Shown piece after piece: positions 10,907 to 22,750 of a stretch of DNA of 64,000 nt. This stretch comes from Telopea speciosissima (lineage: Eukaryota; Streptophyta; Magnoliopsida; Proteales; Proteaceae), in assembly GCF_018873765.1 (NCBI RefSeq), contig NC_057925.1, positions 47,027,010-47,091,009 of the forward strand, in the 5' to 3' direction. Position 1 is the first letter of the stretch, and every line of letters starts with the position of its first letter. Under the pieces are notes generated by a model. It did not search any database and was not told the DNA's origin. It saw only the letters and a list, made by a program, of their open reading frames with translations. Made by a program: the position numbers and the translations under genes.

Positions 10907-12840
10907 GAAGAACCAGAAATGAATAAAGGCGCATTAAGCAGTGGAAGAAAAAGAACAGGTACCAGATTTATACTTCAAAAGATTCAAACTACTATTCCTA
11001 TTCTTACAATTGTTTTCTCCTTGTTTGTGTATTTAAACCCTTTCCTGGAAAAATTATAGTTTCACCTCAAAAACTCCCATGGATGAGTTTTCCATTCTTT
11101 TAAATCTGAAGTTGTGATGCCATTATTCAAGTTTTAAGACACTTGCCTTCAAACTGAATGAAAAGTAGGGTGAACACATGAATTGGCCCTTACATGTTCA
11201 ATGCAAATTGGGTGATGTAAAAGGAGGTATGCAATTTACCTGTCAATAGTAATTACTTGAAATCGTTCCATGCGAATCAAATTTAAGTTACTTGGATAAG
11301 AGTGAGGCATTGAGCCATGCTTTCTTCATACATTCTTTTCCATTTAATTAGGCCTCTGCAAGGGCTTATGGAAATGATGCTTCTTATTTCCCTTGTTAGA
11401 TGACACATTATAGTGGAGAGGCTGCAATTATAAGAAGTGGTTGGTGACAATAGTAGACTTTGTATATCATTTTATGTTGGAATGGAGTTATGTTCTTCTG
11501 GGGAGAGACAGGAAGGCATACTGCTTATGGAGTGACCGAATATTTCACCTCAAGTAGAGTGGACTGGAGAAAGGGAATTTGTGAAGCCAAATCTAAAGTA
11601 GTTTGGAGTAGGCTCTTAATTATTTGAGTTTTGTATGTGTTGTCCAAAATTCCTTTGTAAGGGAAGCTTATAGTCACTATTTTTGGGATTGCTTGTTTCA
11701 ACAAACTCTGTTCTTAAACTGAAATGACATTAAAACTCCTATGTGCTTCTTGGTGTTTCACTCAGAAGTGGTTGTTGGTACTTATTAGACATCTATATGA
11801 GAATGTGCAAGTGAATTTGCATGGAATAATTGCTCTTAAGATATTCCAGGCTGAACAATTCAGGTAAACCTCTGTCTTTATAGTTATCTTGTGAAGCTTC
11901 ATCGCTGTAATGTAGGGTTTCCTATTAGGACGATAAGGATAAGTGGTTAAAGTGACCAAGTGAGAAAGCTTCTGATGAGGGAATGTGTTCTTGTGTCTAG
12001 TCCTGGCACATTGATGCTTTTGGAGTGGTCTTTGCATTGTGGTTGTTGAATCTTTGTTCTTTGGGAAGCGGTACTTTTGTGTAATTGAGATATCCCGTTG
12101 TGGATCCGACTATTTGATCAATAATTAGTAGATTTGGATGGAAACTAATGTGCAAAAGCTGTGGGGTGGTGCTTAGATACACCACGAGGGAATGAGGTGG
12201 GGTCGAAATTTTATGGACAGGTAGATCCCATGTTCCCTTGTTCACATGTTAAGTTTCAAGTCAATTAGAGTTGATCACATGGCAAAACAAGGTTCTTAAA
12301 AATCAGGGTTATTAAGGCAGTGCATAAAAGTACAAGGTGGTGTATGAACATTCACAATTTTTAGTTTGAAGTTAAAATTTGAAATGTGGTCCTCATAAAA
12401 TTTTTTTGTTTGAAATGTGGTCAGTTCTGACCATTGTTTAGATATCCAACCATCAGAATTGTCATATGAGTCTTCTATGTGAAGAACATAAGTAGCCACA
12501 CACTTAACTGTGTCCATGAATTGTTTACCTCAATATATATATATATATAGCAAATGGTAAAATAAGGCTTTCAAAACCCAAGGCTATGAGAGGTCGATTG
12601 TAGGTTGCATACCAATTCATAGATTTAAAATCCCCTCCCCCTCAAAAAAAATTTATTCATGGTTGGTTGAAAATGCATGGATGCATGGACATACAAGGGA
12701 GGGTATTTGATTGAAATTAAGTTTAAATCTGACATGTGATCAAGTCAGACTACATCATATTGCTATGTAATAGAAATAATAGGTTGACCAAATAATCTTC
12801 CCTTTTTTGGTGTTTGTAATTACACAGTGATACTCTCTCT
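10907..12840. other. 3' flank of F-box pseudogene, no gene
   Basis: Aligns with 27826-29735 downstream of the intact F-box gene. Short ORFs on both strands shift frame between the two copies, arguing against coding. An AT microsatellite lies at about 12534-12549. Confidence 0.6.
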
Positions 12841-12844
12841 CCTT

Positions 12845-13060
12845 TATTTTGCTATAAAACATGGTATTGGTCTTGACCAATACCCATACAAATACCAACA
12901 CGGATCTATCATATCAGACCGTATCAAGCCGATTCGATCTCAAAAACGCATTTTGAGTGTTCCATCAATACTGTATCGGTTTAAACCCCCCCCCCCCCAA
13001 AAAAAAAATATATTGTATCGATTTGGTATCGGTATCAAATGTGGCTAGATCCAATACATA
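12845..13060. repeat. GATACCAATA/ATCGGTATC-rich dispersed repeat
   Basis: Imperfect motifs around CCAATACC, ATCGGT and GTATCGG on both strands, with a C13/A10 homopolymer run near 12987-13010. It is related in composition to 6214-6635, 33573-33830, 34170-34400 and 58666-59070. Boundaries are not resolved. Confidence 0.4.
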
Positions 13061-13145
13061 TCGAGGATATGTTTGACACCAAAGGCAAGCATGACAAGTT
13101 TGTACTTGCTTAAAGAAGACCGAGGGATTCTCAAGGCAAGTCAAA

Positions 13146-13436
13146 ATGCAACTATGCAAAATTGTGAATTCTTGCAAGTATGGTCCATGTTCTTGCAATG
13201 GCTTGCTTTGTTTCTCCATACACAGTAATTGCCTGCTTCCATCTAGACAAGGTGGTGGGGAGCTTGTCTTCATATGTAATCCTCTCAAAGGAGACATATT
13301 AATTCTACCACCATTAACTAGAATATCTCTAGTGCCTTTGGACAGAAATCTGGATTAGGTTATAATCCTTCAACCCAAGAATACAAAGTTGTAAGAATTT
13401 TCTATCATGTCTTTAATGGTATCAATCAATGACCAA
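13146..13436 (+). pseudogene. F-box-associated domain fragment of a different subfamily
   Basis: In one frame: SCNGLLCFSIHS, then VFICNPLKGDILILPPLTR. After a frameshift near 13345: SGLGYNPSTQEYKVVRIFYHVFNG. This is the usual FBA order (S-C-N-G-L-L, N-P-x-T/K-G, L-P-P, G-x-G-Y-x-P-x-x-x-x-Y-K-V-V-R). The wording differs from the local family (VFICNPLKG against FLWNPSTRR). There is no F-box upstream. It is probably a relic of a separate F-box/FBA gene. Confidence 0.65.
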
Positions 13437-13816
13437 TACACACCTCCTTATGCAATCACTAGAAAACCTTTTTTTACAGAGTGTTCCTTGCACTGGAAGA
13501 TCAATTATGAACTACTTCCTATGAAAACAGAGCACACATGATCTTGTCATTCAACATTGCAAGAGAGTAATTAGTGTACTGCCCCCATCGGGATTCTTTC
13601 TTAATATAGGTGAGGCTTTTGAATAATGGATTTTTTATTTCAATTTTCTCTTCCAATAACGAACGACTTCCGATAAGTTAGGGATTGGATAACGAGAAGA
13701 GAGGGGGAGAAGAGGCGGGAAGAGTTTCAGCGCCTCTCACGCATAAGGAGAAGGGATTTTTCACTTTCGTCTTTTGTTTCTCTCTGAAGAAAAACCCAAC
13801 CCTTTGGTCCCTAGCC

Positions 13817-14240
13817 ATGGTAGAGGACAACAAGAAGAGAAGGCAATGGTAACCAAGAACCTCCCTGAGGACCTCGTAGCGGACATACTTTCAAGGCCTC
13901 TTGTCAAGTCTCTTCTGAGATTCAGGTGTGTATCCAAACCTGAATTATGGACAGGTAGATCCCATGTTCCCTTGTTCACATGTTAAGTTTCAAGTCAATT
14001 AGAATTGATCACATGGCAAAACAAGGTTCTTAAAAATCAGGATTATTAAGACATGCACAAAAGTACAACGTGGTGTATGAACATTCACAATTTTTAGTTT
14101 GAAGTTAAAATTTGAAATGTGGTCCTCATAAAAAAAAAATTTTGAAATGTGGTTAGTTCTGACCATTATTTAGATATCCAACTATCAGAATTGTCATATG
14201 AGTCTTCTTTGTGAAGAACATAAGTAGCCACACAACTTGG
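13817..14240 (+). pseudogene. F-box pseudogene with internal deletion fused to its own 3' flank
   Basis: The family leader (AACCCAACCCTTTGGTCCCT, then AGCC) precedes ATG at 13817. That frame stops after MVEDNKKRRQW; the F-box itself (KNLPEDLVADILSRPLVKSL, then RFRCVSKP) is in another frame. At about 13942 the coding sequence jumps directly to TTATGGACAGGTAGATCCCA, which in the other copies lies 1.3 kb downstream of the stop (12207 and 29127). The rest to about 14240 matches that downstream flank. One deletion of roughly 2 kb in a third copy of the duplicated unit explains this. Confidence 0.8.
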
Positions 14241-14785
14241 TCAAGGTGAGTCACTATGAATTAGTAAAAAATAAAAAACAGAAAAATATGGTAAAAAATC
14301 AGATAAAATAATGAATCACATATCAACGCATTTTGAGCTTACATCATTGAACAAGTGAAGGGAGTTAAAGAGTTGAGGGTTTCTTACTATTTTATTAAAC
14401 TCAAATTCTAGGTGAACCGTATTTATGTTTTTTAGAAAATGACCAAACTCGTTGAATTTGTCATGACTCACGTAAAAATATTGAGTCTTATACTCGTCTT
14501 TGAATCAGACAATTTATGACCCAGTTTTGTCATTTTTTACCCTGCCTAGTCTTCACTGATCTTGACCAGGTTTTCCAAGATTTTGACTCAATTCGGGCTA
14601 CTCGCCCCAGTCAAAATCTGGTTTTCCAATATGTCATTATTAAGACCCTAAAAGACAAAACCAATACTCGAAAAATAAAAAAATCGGTTACTAACCCCAA
14701 TGGGTTGCTCACTTGGCAAATACCAACGCCTCAAAAGCAAGAGGTCATAAGATCAACTTTCCTTGGGGCCTCCCTCCCCAATAAA
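14241..14785. other. Intergenic
   Basis: No gene recognised. Degenerate pyrimidine and ACTCA motifs; an ORF at 14516-14866 has no recognisable domain. Confidence 0.45.
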
Positions 14786-14793
14786 ATATATAT

Positions 14794-15329
14794 TAGGGGT
14801 GCATATTTGGCCCTGTCGGCCCAAACCCCCCTGGTTTGCGTTGAACCTGAACAGGGTTTGGGCTGAGATATTTGGCCCTAAGGGCAAGTTAGGGCTAGGA
14901 ATTTCTGGTCCTGAGTTAGGGTCGAGTCGGGCCGAGGTTGAGGCCTCGGGCTAAGCCTGGCCTGGCCTGGGCCAGCCCAACCTTATTTTAAATTATACTA
15001 TAAAATATATATTGATATAATATACATATTATAAACTTTAAATGTCACCCACATTTTGTTATATAATTTATGATATATGAAGATAATAAGTGATATAATA
15101 CATTTTATTACAGTTTTATTTTACGTAAAATTGATAACTTCCTCCCCGGCCCATTCCAACCCATGTATTTCCTTCTCCCATGATCAGGTCCGACCCTGAG
15201 GGCAGGTCAAGGTTGGATTTTTCTGACCCTAAGTCAAGGTTGGGTCGAGCTTGGGCCTAGCTAAAGGGACATAGGGTTGGGCTAGGGTTCTATAAAACCC
15301 GGCCCATCCCGACCTTGTTGCTGCCCTAA
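14794..15329. mobile_element. Possible hAT-like element, GGGCC-rich
   Basis: Left end TAGGGGTGCATATTTGGCCC, right end reversed TTAGGGCAGCAACAAGG. The interior repeats GGGCCGAGG and CCTGAGGGCAGGTC motifs in a much GC-richer composition than its surroundings, with an AT-rich middle. No target duplication was found, so the ends are tentative. Confidence 0.4.
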
Positions 15330-15554
15330 CTGTAACTACACAATTCAAATACAATAACTACATATTTTAAATAAAAATTAAGGAAATTTACGTCTACCAC
15401 CCCCTGTGTTTTCAAAAATTACATCTACACCCTTGAAATTTGAAAAATTACATCCATACCCCTAAGTGTTAACTTTGTTAGTTTTATTTTGAAAAGATAA
15501 TTTTGCCCTTTCTTATTTGTTATTAATAAACTCACCCCACCCCACCCTTGTTAC

Positions 15555-16170
15555 TAGGGGTGTCAATACCTAACCCGAACCGATGAAACCGGCCCGAACC
15601 AGCCCGAACGAGCCCGGACCACACCGGACCGAACTCTTAATGGTTCGGGTTCGGTTTGTGGATCCAGAGAGGCAAACGGTTTGGTTTGGTTTGGGCTAGC
15701 CCGACGGTGCACCGGTAGCCCGAACCATTAGGCCCGAACCCAAACCGAACCGACCTAACCCGATAAATAAGTAAATCAATAAATGCCTAATGCCCCATTG
15801 CCCCCTAAATGTGTTGTGATAGTTTCTCACTTTATCTCATATCCTTTGTTAGTGATTACCCAACCAATTGTATCCATAGGCCATAGGACATAGGATACAA
15901 AGATGCATTGTATTTGAAATATTTTATGTACTTAAAAGAGAAAGAGAAGAAAAATTAGCACTAACCGGACCTTACTAGTTATATAAAACCGGTACCAAAC
16001 CGAATCCAAACCGATATCAACCCGTTATCATAAACCGAAACCGACACAAAACCAAACCGCAATCGAAACCGAACATTTCTTAATGGTTTGGTTTCGGTTT
16101 CTATAAAAGTCACACCGAAACCAAAAAGCCCGAACCGAAACCGACCCGAACCGGCCCATTGACACCCCTA
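15555..16170. mobile_element. hAT-type non-autonomous element, 616 bp (nested)
   Basis: Ends TAGGGGTGTCAAT and, reversed, TAGGGGTGTCAAT. It splits host sequence CCTTGTTACCGTTGC, as read from the uninterrupted copy near 21718. The duplication is CTTGTTAC on the left and CT-GTTAC on the right, i.e. 8 bp with one base lost. The interior is ACCGAACCG/CGGTTCGGT-rich and noncoding. Confidence 0.78.
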
Positions 16171-16202
16171 CTGTTACCGTTGCATACCCTGTTACCTAGA
16201 GC

Positions 16203-17359
16203 TAGGGGTGTCAAACGGTCGGTTTGGTCAATTTCGGTCGGGCTGAATCGGTTTCGGTCTCAGAATTAGTGAAACCAACACCAAATCATTAAGAAACTTT
16301 GGTTTGTGGTCGGTTTCAGTTTCGATCTAGTGCAGTTTCGATTTATTTCAATATCGGTTTGGATCGTTTTGTTTTCGGGTTTGAACCACAATGAAATCTT
16401 ACATTCATAATTTGTAGTAAGGAAAGATTCGATAAAAACACTTTAATTCACCTTCCCCACGTCAAAACAAGTAAACAACCATATATAAATAAGATATGTT
16501 CATATTGTAATCCGAACAAAAAAGAATAAATTGTAAAGGAAAGAATGGAAGATAAATAATATTTAAATCAATGGATAAATAGAGTTTGTAGCTAAATCAT
16601 TGTTACAATTCATATAATTATTCATCATTAATTGTAAGGGGAAGATAATTAATATTTTTTTTTGGTAATAAAGATAATTAATATTGAAATCAATGAATAG
16701 TTATTGAGAAGATAACTAATATTGAAATCACAAAATGAACCCTACTATCAAAATATTTATTTGACAATCAACTAATGTTGTATAGTAAACAAAGAGATCT
16801 TTCACCCAAAAAAAAAAAAACAAGGAGATCAATGGAAGAAGTATTGTTACAAATCAATTTCCCCATTTTCATAACCTCATAATCATTGATTTGTAATAAT
16901 TTCCCTTACAACAAAAAATTTGCTCACAAATATTGAGATCAATTGATAATGATTTTTTTTTTTTTTCGATCTATCCTACTCAAGGGCCCACAGGCCAACT
17001 ACAAACTAAGGGGGGAAGACAAAGACAAGCCAACACTACCGGGAGGAGAGAGGGGTGCCTTTTTAGCACAATATGCAATCCAGGAGAGTTGATGCCTTGA
17101 CCTCCTAGGGGGCATGCACTCAACTGGCAATACCTCTAACCAGCCGAGTTAGCGGTTGTTTGCATGGATAATCAATTCACCTATTCATAACCTTATACTC
17201 AATATTTTTTTATCGGTTTGATTCGGTTCCGTTTTCGATTTGTTATCGGTTGGTCCGGTGCGATCTAGTTTTTAACCGGTCTGGTCATACCCCAGTCCAA
17301 AACCAATCCAATAAGGTTTGGTTCAGGTCTTTTCGGTCGGCTAGGTTTTGACACCCTTA
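16203..17359. mobile_element. hAT-type non-autonomous element enlarged by a secondary insertion
   Basis: Ends TAGGGGTGTCAAACGG and, reversed, TAAGGGTGTCAAAACC, with an 8-bp duplication CCTAGAGC (16195-16202) and CCTATAGC (17360-17367). The outer parts match the 620-bp family. The extra length includes AT-rich sequence and a poly(T)-flanked retroposon-like insert near 16949-17157. Confidence 0.75.
16949..17157 (-). mobile_element. Poly(A)-tailed retroposon fragment (SINE or LINE tail)
   Basis: On the minus strand the segment ends in a run of about 15 A after GGATAGATCG. Its body differs in composition from the hAT element around it. GATAATGA and GATAATCA lie near its two sides and may be the target duplication. 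There are no coding motifs, so the class is not assigned. Confidence 0.4.
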
Positions 17360-17613
17360 CCTATAGCGACAAGGGTTTGGGAACCGATGACCTTCCATTT
17401 TGCGACCACCTGCTACTCCGGCAGAAGTTGCAGTCATCTTCGACGGAAGTGCTATGCTTGATTTCTAAGTTCTTAAATCTTTCGATTTCAGCTGTGTTGA
17501 GCTGAGTGAGTACCAACGTTTTATGGTCAGAATTGATAGTTGGTAAACTGGTCGTCACAAGGTTGCAGTGAACAGAGCTCCAATTAAGTTATACGATCTT
17601 GACTTGCAACAAG

Positions 17614-18240
17614 TAAGGGTGTCAAACGGTTCGGTTCCATGACTTGAGGATGTGACGCGAAACCTAACCGAAAATCGAGTCGGTTTTGGGACCACCTGCT
17701 CGGTTCGGTTCAATTACGGTTCTAATTCAGTTTCCAAATACGGTTCCAATTTGGGTCTAATTCGATTTTGGGTTACGGTTCAAATTCGATTGCACATTTG
17801 AAGAGTTGAAAAGGGAAACTGAGAAAGGGAAATAGAGAAAACCTTGAAGGTGGAATATGAAAAGTCATTAGGTTAGATGGTTACCAAAAAATACAAAGAA
17901 AATTTATAGAGTTTTTTATTTTTCCCTATGAAAAGTGGCATATAAATTTCATTCCGTTAGATTGTTACCAAAAAACATGAAAACATAAGAAAGTGAAATA
18001 TTTAAAATCATTTGGTTAGAAATGGTTACCAAAAAATTTAAAAAATATATGGCTTTGGATTAAGTGGTTTATACGGTTCAGTTTCGGTTCAAACCGACGA
18101 GTCTTGGCATGAAATTGAAACCAAATCGAACCGAATTAGAATACCATATACCATAACTGAAACCCGGTTTGACTCTATTCGATTAATTCAGCTCGGTTTT
18201 GGGTTCGGTTTTCGATTTCGGTTTGGTTTTGATACCCTTA
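17614..18240. mobile_element. hAT-type non-autonomous element, 627 bp (nested)
   Basis: Ends TAAGGGTGTCAAACGG and, reversed, TAAGGGTATCAAAACC. The 8-mers GCAACAAG (17606-17613) and GTAACAAG (18241-18248) flank it. The uninterrupted paralogue near 22005 reads GCAACAAGATCAG at this place, confirming the insertion point. Same family as the 616- and 631-bp copies. Confidence 0.78.
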
Positions 18241-18945
18241 GTAACAAGATTAGAAATCATATTTTTCTCATTACCTGTTGTTGAAATCAATGTCTTTCTA
18301 CCTAAAATCCTAGAAACTTTCTGTATACCATCCCCGTAGGAAAACCCAATGAACCAACACTTAAGTTTTAGACAGCTTTATCACAAGAAGAGTTCCTAAT
18401 AAAGTCATAATTCTGAGACATGTATCAAGAAAACTAAACATTCACTAGAATTTGTTTGATGATATAGACACATGTCTGAACAACACAATATAGATGTTTT
18501 TAGATTAATATATTTTATTTAATATTTTCAGAATATGTTTGTTATACACCTAGATTAATTTGAAAAATCATCAGTAGGTACTCTAGAGCTTTAATTAGTT
18601 CACAAAAATCTATTGTTCCCCAAGATTCCAATTCATATGTCTCTAGCCATACAATTTAGTGCTGAATGAGGAAAGTCGAGTCAAATAAGAAAAGAAAACT
18701 CAATAAAGAAAGGCCTTACGAAAAATAAAAAACTTAATAAGAAAGAAGCCGTCTTTTGTCAGGCAGGATTGGGAGAGTCTCTTGAATAATGGGCTTTTTA
18801 AGAGTAAAGTAAGGGAAGTTGTTAGGGAATTAGAATTCCAAGTTTCACCGCCTCTCACGCTCTCTTTAAAGCACTCACGCATAAAGAGAAAAAGGGATCC
18901 ACTGAGGACCTTACAGCGGAAAAACCCAACCCTTTGGTCCCTAGC

Positions 18946-20062
18946 CATGGCAGAGGACAAGAAGAAGATGATATACAGAGAAGAAGAAGAGAAGGCAATA
19001 ATGGCAACCAAGAACCTCCCCGAGGACCTTATAGCGGAAATACTTTCAAGATTTCCGGTCAAGTCTCTTCTAAGATTCAGGTGTGTATCCAAATCCTGGT
19101 GTGCTCTTATTACCGATCCTGTTTTCGTTAAAATGCACCTCCACCGATCCCTTTTAACCAATAGCAATCTCAACCTCATTCTCATAAAACCTGCCTTCGA
19201 TCTCTACTCTGTTGACTTAGATGCTTGGGAACAACAACAGGCAGCCGTAAAACTTCATCATCTGCTTAATTCTCCAAACTATGGAGCCAACATAGTGGGT
19301 TCATGCAATGGTATACTCTGTATAACCTATTCTCACGATGATATATTCCTCTGGAATCCTTCTACCAGAAAGCATCAGAAACTTCCCATTACACCTATTG
19401 AGTTTCCCTTTGACCATCGCCGTCGCATTTTTTACGGATTCGGTTATGACCCAACCTCCAATGATTATAAACTGGTAAGGATTGTGCAGTTCAATGGTGA
19501 TGACAATTCTTACCAATCGAATGTTAAGCACCAATTCATGGAGAAGGATCAGAGGAGACTTGCCATTCCATCTCAGATACATTTTGGGATCAGGACATTT
19601 TTGCGAATTCTTCTCTTCACTGGGTTAGCACCAATATTAATTGCAAGTTTATCGTTTCCTTTGATCTTAAAGATGAGGAGTTTCGAAAGGTGTCACCGCC
19701 TGATTTTGCGAAAAATAAGTTTCATTGGGATGTTTGGTTTCATGGAGGACAATTCTGTTTGCTCCATACCTTTAACAGCAATTTTAATATTGAGTGTAGC
19801 TTCTGTAGGTTCTGTGTTGAATTTTGGATGAAAGTGTTCTACATCAAACATCCATGGCTGACACAGGATTCTGAGTACCTCTTTACCTATGTGTTCATTA
19901 AAGAATGCTGAAGTTATACTCACGAATGATGGAGATGAAGAAGCGTTGTTCTTGCATGATCCCCTTAAAGGAGGAAGGGTTAGGATTCTTGATACAAGTG
20001 GTTGCAGGACTTTCATAAAGACTTGCTTTGGGAATCTCGTTCCACCCAATGCCAAAGATTGA
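18946..20062 (+). pseudogene. F-box/FBA pseudogene with at least two frame breaks
   Basis: The family start MAEDKKKMIYREEEEKAIMA at 18946 is followed by an intact F-box (LPEDLIAEILSRFPVKSLLR, then FRCVSKSW) and the first FBA half (VGSCNGILCITYSHDDIFLW, then YGFGYDPTSNDYKLVRIVQF). Around 19515-19530 about 30 bp are missing compared with 26659-27825, and the frame shifts. The homologous frame continues with KFIVSFDLKDEEFRKV and PPDFAKNKFHWDVW, breaks again near 19905, and ends NAKD-stop at 20062. The ATG-initiated product would carry an F-box but a nonsense C terminus. An ATG at 18782 also opens this frame, but the family leader just before 18946 supports the later start. Confidence 0.8.
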
Positions 20063-21549
20063 ACCGAACAACAACCAGAAACGGATTGAAGAAAGAAGAT
20101 TGGTAATCTCTTCCAAATGTTCATCGTTACTCATCTGTACAGCAAGTACTGCCTCAGGTTCCTTCTTCGAGACGACTATCAGCAATTTCTTTTCAATCCA
20201 AAGTCGAAATTAATGGAGATTGATCCTAATAACGATTCTGAATTTTTAAACCTTGGCTTTGAGCTTATTAATGTCTTTCGTGCATTGATCTCTTGGGGAA
20301 AATTTATTATAGTGGGATAGCTAGACACTCTTGATTCACATATGATAACCACAATCATACTTAGTTATAAAAAACTAGCCCGAACCATGTGGTTTGATTA
20401 CGAAGCGAATTGGGAACAATGATTTCAGGTGCAGGAAACATCTATTATTTTTTGAACGTTCGGAGGAATAAGAATTTTCCCCACTAAATAATATTGTATA
20501 TATCAATCATAAAATAGGGAGAAAGAAGGTTGCTTGGTTACGTGGGTAATGTATATTTCATGCAATAAACCTCTTAAACCTTGGATTAGAATCATATAAT
20601 AATGACTACTGATTTCATTTATGTAATAAAAATTACTTTATATAATTAAATAAGATTTTTATTATTTAATTCTTATTGATGTTGCAGGTTACTGATTTGC
20701 CCATTTAAGGTTTTCTAAAAAAAAAAAAATCTTAACATGTAAGTCAAGATTCTCTATCATACTTTTCTTGCTTCTTTTGAGGATTTTTTGCAAAATTCTT
20801 TCTCATATTGAATACACTCCTCATGTATATCTACTTCAATACTTTAATTACACAATTCAAATACAATAACTACATAATTTAAATAAATAATAACTACTAC
20901 TTATCCACTCTTTTTCTTGCACGTAACATTCTCCCCTCTTTTTCCTTACCAAAAAAATACATTCTCCCGTCCTTGAAATTGTCCTTGTCCTCAAGGACCA
21001 ATTGTAGGACGAAAAAGTGCACAAATAAAAATTTAAATCATTTCCACCCAAATCCCAAATCTTAGTAGAGTTATTTTCGAAGACGATCCAACACAATTTG
21101 CGGTTATGGATGGAGAGCCTCTCTTCGTCTTGCATGGTTGGAAGGTCACCTTGTTTTTGCCGTTAAACAAATGAGGATATTCCCGTATAGATTCGGGACG
21201 GTCGAATTCCTTCGCAGTGCCTGGCTATAATTCCATTTGATACATGCAAGATAATCTAAAAAAAATAAAATAAGAAAAGAGAGAAAGAGAGAAATATAAT
21301 AGGGGATAAGGATTTTGGGGCTTTACGAACGAGACCGTCAGATGTCCTGTCACAATTGGGAGGTCGCCAATCCTCTTCTCAAGATAAATTTAAGCGATAA
21401 TTTAGGGAATTCAATCGCATTTATCCTACACCTCTAACTCTTCTCTTAACTCCTACAACTTCTCCTCATGTATATCACAAAGAATAACTCCCAATATAAC
21501 TACTTCAATGCTATTTACACAATTCAATACAATAACTACATAATTTAAA
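20063..21549. other. Intergenic, contains the empty-site paralogue of the MULE insertion
   Basis: No gene recognised. Positions 20845-20935 (CACAATTCAAATACAATAAC, ATAATTTAAATAAATAATAA, CTACTACTTATCCACTC) match the left flank (21515-21558) joined directly to the right flank (22751-22800) of the element at 21559-22750. TAAATAATA at 20884-20892 is the unduplicated target. Confidence 0.7.
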
Positions 21550-21558
21550 TAAATGATA

Positions 21559-22750
21559 GGGAATTTATGTTTACCACCCCTGTATTTTCAAATAATTACG
21601 TCTACCACCTTGGAATTTTAAAAACTTATGTCCATACCCCAGAGTACTAACTCTGTTAGTTTTATTTTTAAAAGACAATTTGCCCTTTTTATTTGTTATT
21701 AATAAACTCACCCCACCCTTGTTACCGTTGCATACCCTGTTACCTAGAGCGACAGGGGTTTGGGAGCCAACGACCTTCCATTTTGTGACTACCTCCTACT
21801 CTAGCGACCACCTGCTGCTCCGGCGGAAGTTGCAATCATCTCCGGCGGAAGTGCTGCACTTAATTTCTAAGTTGTTAATAAGTCTTCTAATTTCAGCTGT
21901 GTTGAACCGAGTGAATGCCAACATTTTATGGTCAAAATTGATGTTGGTATACTGGCCACCACAAGGTTACAATGAACAAAGCTCCAATAAAGCTATACGA
22001 TCTTGACCTGCAACAAGATCAGAAGTTCGGTTTTTCTCATTACCTATTGTTGAAACCGAAGTCTTTCTACCTAAAATCCTAGTAACTGTAATCATAATCC
22101 CTACCGTGTTATTCTCTAATGTTTCAATATCTAATTCTGGTCTTTCTAAGCTTTTCCCAGATGGGTCTCCAATCCCACCTTTTGCACTACCGATCAAAGC
22201 AACAACTTTGTGGTCGCATCTCAGAAACCACGATATTACAATAATACCAAGCAAGAAGAGCACACGATCTACCCATATGCTGCTCCACTAGAGAACTCCT
22301 ACGCTGCTGAGATCCAATTCCCTATTCCCTGACGGCCACCACTAGCCCTAGGTTTTGTGGGCTCTGAAAATGGCTATCATCTTTGTTTTCTTCTTCTATG
22401 AATTGGGATAGCATGGGGTGGGCTTGGGTTGCAAGGGTGAGGTGGGGCGGTGGATTGGGATGAAGGGGGGTTTTGCAGAGGATGGGTGGGTGAAGGCTTT
22501 CTCTTTTGAGACGATGGTGTTTCAAAGAAATGACGGTAAATATGTAAAAGCACTTTCATTAAGGGTATTATGGGCATTTAGTTAATATTTGAGCATTGAC
22601 ATCATCACTTAACTGTTCTCATCTAATGGTAGGGGTACGTTTGTAAGAATCTTTCAAAATATAGGAGCTCGAGGTTTATGAAATAGTGAAATTCCAAGGG
22701 TGGTAGATGTAATTGTTTGAAACCACAGGGGTGATAAACGTAAATTTCCT
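21559..22750. mobile_element. Mutator-like non-autonomous element, about 1.19 kb, with empty site in window
   Basis: Terminal inverted repeats of about 60 bp: left GGGAATTTATGTTTACCACC, right reversed GGAAATTTACGTTTATCACC, then CCCTGT, TTTCAAA, AATTACRTCTACCACC. The flanking 9-mers TAAATGATA (21550-21558) and TAAATAAGA (22751-22759) fit a MULE target duplication given the empty target TAAATAATA at 20884. A minus-strand ORF (22263-21967, 98 residues) has no recognised domain and may be captured host sequence. No transposase is visible. Confidence 0.78.

Larger units (their letters stand above)
6110..12620 (+). repeat. Segmental duplication, copy A (partner 26240-29735)
   Basis: The block aligns collinearly with 26240-29735: the 5' flank (GTTTCCTATTC, GGAGAGTTTTTGAAGAGATT), the F-box gene, and about 1.7 kb of 3' flank ending near GGCTATGAGAGGTCGATTG. 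Copy A is longer because it holds the 422-bp insertion at 6214 and the copia element at 7353-10275. The two copies remain clearly alignable, so the duplication predates these insertions. Confidence 0.8.
15387..18330 (+). mobile_element. Truncated copy of the 21559-22750 MULE-like element, carrying three hAT insertions
   Basis: The left end GGAAATTTACGTCTACCACC and interior (CACCCTTGTTAC, CATACCCTGTTACC, GCGACAAGGGTTTGGGA, CCTAAAATCCTAG) match 21559-22100 in order. The matching sequence is interrupted at exactly three points by hAT-type elements (15555, 16203, 17614). Homology stops near 18330 and the right terminal repeat is absent. About 45 bp of left flank (CACAATTCAAATACAATAAC) also matches the flank of the other copy. 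The two are therefore copies of one insertion locus, not independent insertions. Confidence 0.75.

Noticed and set aside
11762..12245. Minus-strand ORFs downstream of the F-box pseudogene
   Set aside because: The duplicate at 28635-29102 has frame-changing indels and substitutions that do not preserve the ORFs as separate genes.
14516..14866. ORF of 116 residues
   Set aside because: No domain. It runs from AT-rich intergenic sequence into the tentative hAT-like element, so it is probably chance.
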